DNA of 6,918 nt from assembly GCA_937935205.1 (NCBI GenBank), contig CALGXU010000250.1, forward strand, positions 1 to 6,918, written 5' to 3'. The notes below the pieces were generated by a model. It was not told the origin of the DNA. It saw only the letters and a list, made by a program, of their open reading frames with translations, and ran no database searches. This document shows positions 4,589 through 6,918 of this stretch, in pieces (positions within the stretch are counted from its first letter, which is position 1; each line of letters starts with the position of its first letter). The position numbers and the translations under genes were made by a program. This DNA is from an uncultured Rothia sp. Its GTDB lineage: Bacteria > Actinomycetota > Actinomycetes > Actinomycetales > Micrococcaceae.

Positions 4589-5387
4589 TTGCCGCGGGGA
4601 CCCACTGCGGGTACTTAGGGCTCACACCGTCGCCGGAGCTCGTACCCTTCAGACGGCGACCGATCCACGGCAGGGCAAACTCGCGGACCCAGCGTGCCTC
4701 CTGCTCGATCTTCTCGCGAGCGGTCAGCTGCACCTCCGGGGGCAGTACCGATTCGGTGACCACACCGGGCAGGCCGAGCTGCGCCAGCACGCGGGATGCG
4801 AAGCGTTCGTGACCGAGGTCGTTCATGTGCAGACGGTCATCAGCCCACAGGCGCCAGTCGAGGAAGTCATTCCAGCGCCAGTAATCGATAATGTGCACGC
4901 CGTGGTCGTCAGCAATACCGCGCAGTAGCTCGTTGTAGGTGGCGGTGCGGCCGCGGGTGCGGGCGAAGGGCCCCTGACCCTGCACGTCCAGGCCCGTAAT
5001 GGTCAGAATCGTGATGTCCTGGGCGCGCAGGGTGGCGAAGGCTTCGTCTACGTGGGTCATGAGCTGGTCAATATCCACGTTGGGTCGCATGATGTCGTTG
5101 CCGCCGCCGTAGAAGGTAACAATGTTGGGGCAGAGGTCGAGGGCTCGGGGCAACTGTTCGTCCAGGATGGGGCCGAGCAGGCGGCCGCGGATAGCGAGGT
5201 TTGCGTACTGCGCCTGCGGGTCTACTGCACCGAGGCCTTCGGCAACGCGGTCTGCCCAGCCGCGCAGGCTGTTGGGGCGGCGGCGGTCAACGTCGCCCAC
5301 ACCTTCGGTGAAGGAGTCGCCGATTGCCACGTAGCGTACTGATTCACCATTGAGCTTGCCGTTGGAGTCTAGGAGCGGGGTCGTCAT
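4575..5387 (-). CDS. SGNH/GDSL-family hydrolase, cytoplasmic
   Basis: A 270-residue esterase/lipase-like enzyme. Block I is AIGDSFTEG (residues 21-29) with nucleophile Ser25. Block II is ANLAIRGR (62-69) with the oxyanion Gly68. Block III is GGGND (94-98) with Asn97. Block V is ADDRLHMND (182-190) with the catalytic pair Asp184-x-x-His187. All four signature residues are present, so it should be active. There is no signal peptide or lipobox, so it likely acts in the cytoplasm on an acyl or acetyl ester; the substrate cannot be told from sequence. The C-terminal 60 residues after about 210 form a family extension with charged helices. The ribosome-binding site is weak (GAAAGAAG), but no better start exists before block I. 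It follows the ABC ATPase gene, separated by a strong hairpin. Confidence 0.93.
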   Translation of the reverse strand: MTTPLLDSNGKLNGESVRYVAIGDSFTEGVGDVDRRRPNSLRGWADRVAEGLGAVDPQAQYANLAIRGRLLGPILDEQLPRALDLCPNIVTFYGGGNDIMRPNVDIDQLMTHVDEAFATLRAQDITILTITGLDVQGQGPFARTRGRTATYNELLRGIADDHGVHIIDYWRWNDFLDWRLWADDRLHMNDLGHERFASRVLAQLGLPGVVTESVLPPEVQLTAREKIEQEARWVREFALPWIGRRLKGTSSGDGVSPKYPQWVPAASLKN

Positions 5388-5431
5388 TGTGTTCTTCTTT
5401 CCGGGCCTCTGTAGAGAATGACCCTTCTATG

Positions 5432-5470
5432 GAAGAAGCCGGCACACCACGCGGGTGTGCCGGCTTCTTC
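5432..5470 (-). terminator. Perfect 17-bp hairpin terminator of the ABC ATPase gene
   Basis: GAAGAAGCCGGCACACC (5432-5448) pairs without mismatch with GGTGTGCCGGCTTCTTC (5454-5470) around the loop ACGCG. It lies 76 nt past the ABC ATPase stop on the minus strand. The 3' arm ends in GGCTTCTTCC, so the U-rich part is inside the stem, and being nearly symmetric it could work in both directions. Confidence 0.85.
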
Positions 5471-5545
5471 GCTTAGCTTTCGGTGCGTCCTACTTTCCAG
5501 TATTCCATTGTTATGGGCGCTTCATCAGATATAAGCAGGGGTTTC

Positions 5546-6376
5546 TTAGGATGCGACAGCTGAACCGGCAACGGTGGACGCGCTACGCGGGTGAGGTACC
5601 ACCACCACGCTGCCGTCGTTGAACGGGTCGGCGACCTCTGCGTTCAGCCCGAAGATGGTGCGCAGGTTCTCGCGGGTGAGCACTTCGTGTGCTTCGCCTT
5701 GGGCGACGATGGAGCCGTCCTTCATTGCGACGAGGTAATCAGCGACTCGGGCGGCGAGGTTCAGTTCGTGCAGCACCATGATCATGGTGGTGCCGCGCTG
5801 TTCGTTGAGTTCTGAGAGCAGGTCGAGTAGCTCTACCTGGTGTGCCAGGTCGAGGTAGGTGGTCGGCTCGTCCAGTAGTAGGATGTCGGTTTCCTGGGCG
5901 AGCGCCATGGCAATCCAGACGCGCTGGCGTTGGCCGCCGGAGAGTTCGGTGACCTGCCGTTCAGCTAGGGACATGGTGTCGGTGGCTTCTAGCGCCCAGG
6001 CAATCGCTTCGTCGTCTTCGGCGCTGTTGCGTTTGAAGAGTCCCTGATAGGGGTAGCGTCCTCGAGAGACCAGGTCGGCTACGGTGATGCCTTCGGGGGC
6101 GATGGGGTGCTGAGGCATGAGCCCGACCATGCGGGCGAAGCCCTTCATGGAGTATTCGTGGGTGGGTTTGCCGTCGAGGGTGAAATCGCCGTTGAGCGGC
6201 TTGAGTAGCCGGGAGACACCGCGTAGGAGGGTGGATTTACCGCAGCCGTTGGGGCCGATGATGGCGGTGATTTTGCCTTTGGGGAATTCGAGTGAGAGGT
6301 CTTTGACGATGGTGGTTTCGCCGTAGCCGAGGCTGACGTCCTCAACTTTGAGGGTGCGTTCGGTGATTTCTTTCAT
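5546..6376 (-). CDS. Siderophore/Fe3+ ABC transporter ATP-binding protein (FecE/FhuC type)
   Basis: A 276-residue ATPase that should power import of a ferric siderophore or similar chelate with a FecCD-type permease. Motifs: Walker A GPNGCGKST (41-49), Q-loop MPQH (Gln89), the GRYPYQGLF segment (106-114) characteristic of the iron-siderophore/B12 subfamily, signature LSGGQ (145-149), Walker B ILLLDEPT (165-172), and switch His203 in VLHELNLAARVADY. All catalytic residues are intact. The C-terminal NAEVADPFNDGSVVVVPHPRS also fits the subfamily. The start at 6376 has AAAGGA a few bases upstream. An iron box 40 nt upstream suggests derepression in low iron. No permease or binding-protein gene is adjacent, and terminator hairpins lie on both sides, so it appears to be transcribed alone. 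Confidence 0.95.
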   Translation of the reverse strand: MKEITERTLKVEDVSLGYGETTIVKDLSLEFPKGKITAIIGPNGCGKSTLLRGVSRLLKPLNGDFTLDGKPTHEYSMKGFARMVGLMPQHPIAPEGITVADLVSRGRYPYQGLFKRNSAEDDEAIAWALEATDTMSLAERQVTELSGGQRQRVWIAMALAQETDILLLDEPTTYLDLAHQVELLDLLSELNEQRGTTMIMVLHELNLAARVADYLVAMKDGSIVAQGEAHEVLTRENLRTIFGLNAEVADPFNDGSVVVVPHPRSASTVAGSAVAS

Positions 6377-6415
6377 GGCGTCCTTTCTTCTCCTAAGGCT
6401 TCTCCCGGGAGCCTC

Positions 6416-6434
6416 ATAACTTAGCCTATCCTAA
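6416..6434 (-). promoter_or_regulatory. DtxR/IdeR-type iron box
   Basis: The minus strand reads TTAGGATAGGCTAAGTTAT, which matches the actinobacterial iron-box consensus TTAGGTTAGGCTAACCTAA at 15 of 19 positions. The left half, with its flank (AATTAGGATAG), also matches the diphtheria tox operator. It lies 40-58 nt before the ABC ATPase start, where it would overlap a promoter. Adjacent CCTAAAATTAGG (6430-6441) supplies a second pair of half sites and might seat another repressor dimer. Iron-bound repressor should turn the gene off. Confidence 0.75.
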
Positions 6435-6448
6435 TTTTAGGTAAGAAA

Positions 6449-6505
6449 ATAGCGGATCCCCCTCTCTGTTCACACTTCTGTAGAACAGCGCGGGGGATCC
6501 ACTAT
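6449..6505 (-). terminator. Terminator of the acyltransferase gene
   Basis: ATAGCGGATCCCCC (6449-6462) pairs with GGGGGATCCACTAT (6492-6505) with one mismatch, then CTGTTC pairs with GAACAG inside around an 11-nt loop. It starts 12 nt past the minus-strand stop codon and is followed by TATTTTCTTACC, a fair U-tail. It shields the iron-regulated gene downstream from read-through. Confidence 0.85.
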
Positions 6506-6516
6506 ATTGGCGAACT

Positions 6517-6918
6517 TTAGAAGTTCACTTTTCCGCTGACGAGCCAGCCGCCTTCCGCTGCACGCTGGAAGACTTCCTGAGCCATGGTGCGGCCGTAGGT
6601 CTTGGAGACATGGTTGTCGTCGAAGTAGACGTAGATGTTTCCGACCACGGGGCTGCACATGCCGTCCGGGCAGTACACGTCTTTCAGGTCCACCATGACG
6701 GCGCCCTGGTTGCGGTACTTGTCGAAGATTTCCTTCGCTGGGTTTTCGGCGGCGTACTTGTCGCTTGCGGGTCGTGCGCAGGAGCTCTTGTCGGCACCGG
6801 CCTTCTGGGCACATTCGTAGATGTTGTACTCGAAGCGCGGGTTATCGCGCAGGCCGATGACCTGGATTCCTGCCTCGGTGAGGCGGCGGACCGTCTCGTC
6901 GAGGCTCGGGTCGACTCG
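6517..6918 (-). CDS. C-terminal SGNH domain of a membrane acyltransferase (acyltransferase 3/OatA-like), partial
   Basis: The 133 C-terminal residues of a gene running off the right edge; the reading frame is set by the stop TAA at 6519-6517 and stays open to 6918. The fragment has RLTEAGIQVIGLRDNPRF near its start and then VYCPDGMCSPVVGNIYVYFD followed by DNHVSKTYGRTM, where Asp100-x-x-His103 (fragment numbering) is the catalytic Asp/His pair of an SGNH domain. This layout is typical of the extracytoplasmic C-terminal domain of acyltransferase-3 proteins such as OatA/YrhL, which O-acetylate peptidoglycan or other envelope sugars. The N-terminal multi-pass domain and the serine block lie outside the window. 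Four cysteines (36, 47, 83, 88) could form disulfides. The polymer modified cannot be told. A longer-looking open frame on the same strand (6470-6814) is an out-of-frame shadow. Confidence 0.85.
   Translation of the reverse strand, partial: RVDPSLDETVRRLTEAGIQVIGLRDNPRFEYNIYECAQKAGADKSSCARPASDKYAAENPAKEIFDKYRNQGAVMVDLKDVYCPDGMCSPVVGNIYVYFDDNHVSKTYGRTMAQEVFQRAAEGGWLVSGKVNF

Noticed and set aside
6399..6415. CTCCCGGGAG palindrome between the iron box and the ABC ATPase start
   Set aside because: A 10-bp palindrome in a short leader with no context to assign a role; chance is likely in GC-rich DNA.
6470..6814. A 114-codon minus-strand frame at the right end
   Set aside because: Its product is Arg/Pro/Gly-rich and it runs through the terminator hairpin. 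The other minus frame gives a recognisable SGNH domain with a D-x-x-H motif and ends just before the hairpin.

Overview
The window reads as chromosome of a moderately high-GC actinobacterium. The ribosomal and HU proteins look like those of the Micrococcaceae, and the combination best fits an oral Rothia (R. mucilaginosa/dentocariosa group). The genus is inferred from protein character only. Every convincing gene is on the minus strand, so the window is described right to left in the direction of transcription.

Right end (6918-5388): the 3' part of a membrane acyltransferase with a C-terminal SGNH domain (OatA/YrhL type) ends at a strong hairpin terminator. Next comes a complete siderophore/Fe3+-type ABC ATPase (FecE/FhuC family). 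It has a good DtxR/IdeR iron box about 40 nt before its start and a perfect 17-bp hairpin terminator behind it. No permease or binding-protein gene adjoins it here, so it probably serves a transporter encoded elsewhere. A cytoplasmic SGNH/GDSL hydrolase (5387-4575) follows.

Middle (4574-2601): about 820 bp of non-coding DNA contains a 13-bp inverted repeat with a competing hairpin, a large terminator-like hairpin, and an unusual set of TTAA/TTTAA motifs spaced roughly one helical turn apart. It leads into a compact operon, rpmB-rpmG-rpsN, encoding L28, L33 and S14 in their cysteine-poor, zinc-independent forms. The HU gene (hupB) lies 92 nt downstream with a likely promoter of its own and ends at a classic U-tailed terminator.

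Left end (2600-1): two paralogous secreted lipoproteins of unknown function. Each has a lipobox (LSAC), a low-complexity Ala/Ser/Thr linker, Gly/Asn/Asp-rich repeats, a block of 17-residue repeats ending in D-G-S/G-W, and a conserved VNPVKP tail. The first 22 bases look like the start (GTG-AAG-AAG...) of a third member with an MKK-type signal peptide, so this may be the edge of an expanding family. The two lipoprotein genes have separate leader regions and probable terminators.

The window is a mix of housekeeping (translation, nucleoid), envelope (lipoproteins, acyltransferase, hydrolase) and iron uptake. No tRNA, insertion sequence, phage gene or CRISPR array was seen.
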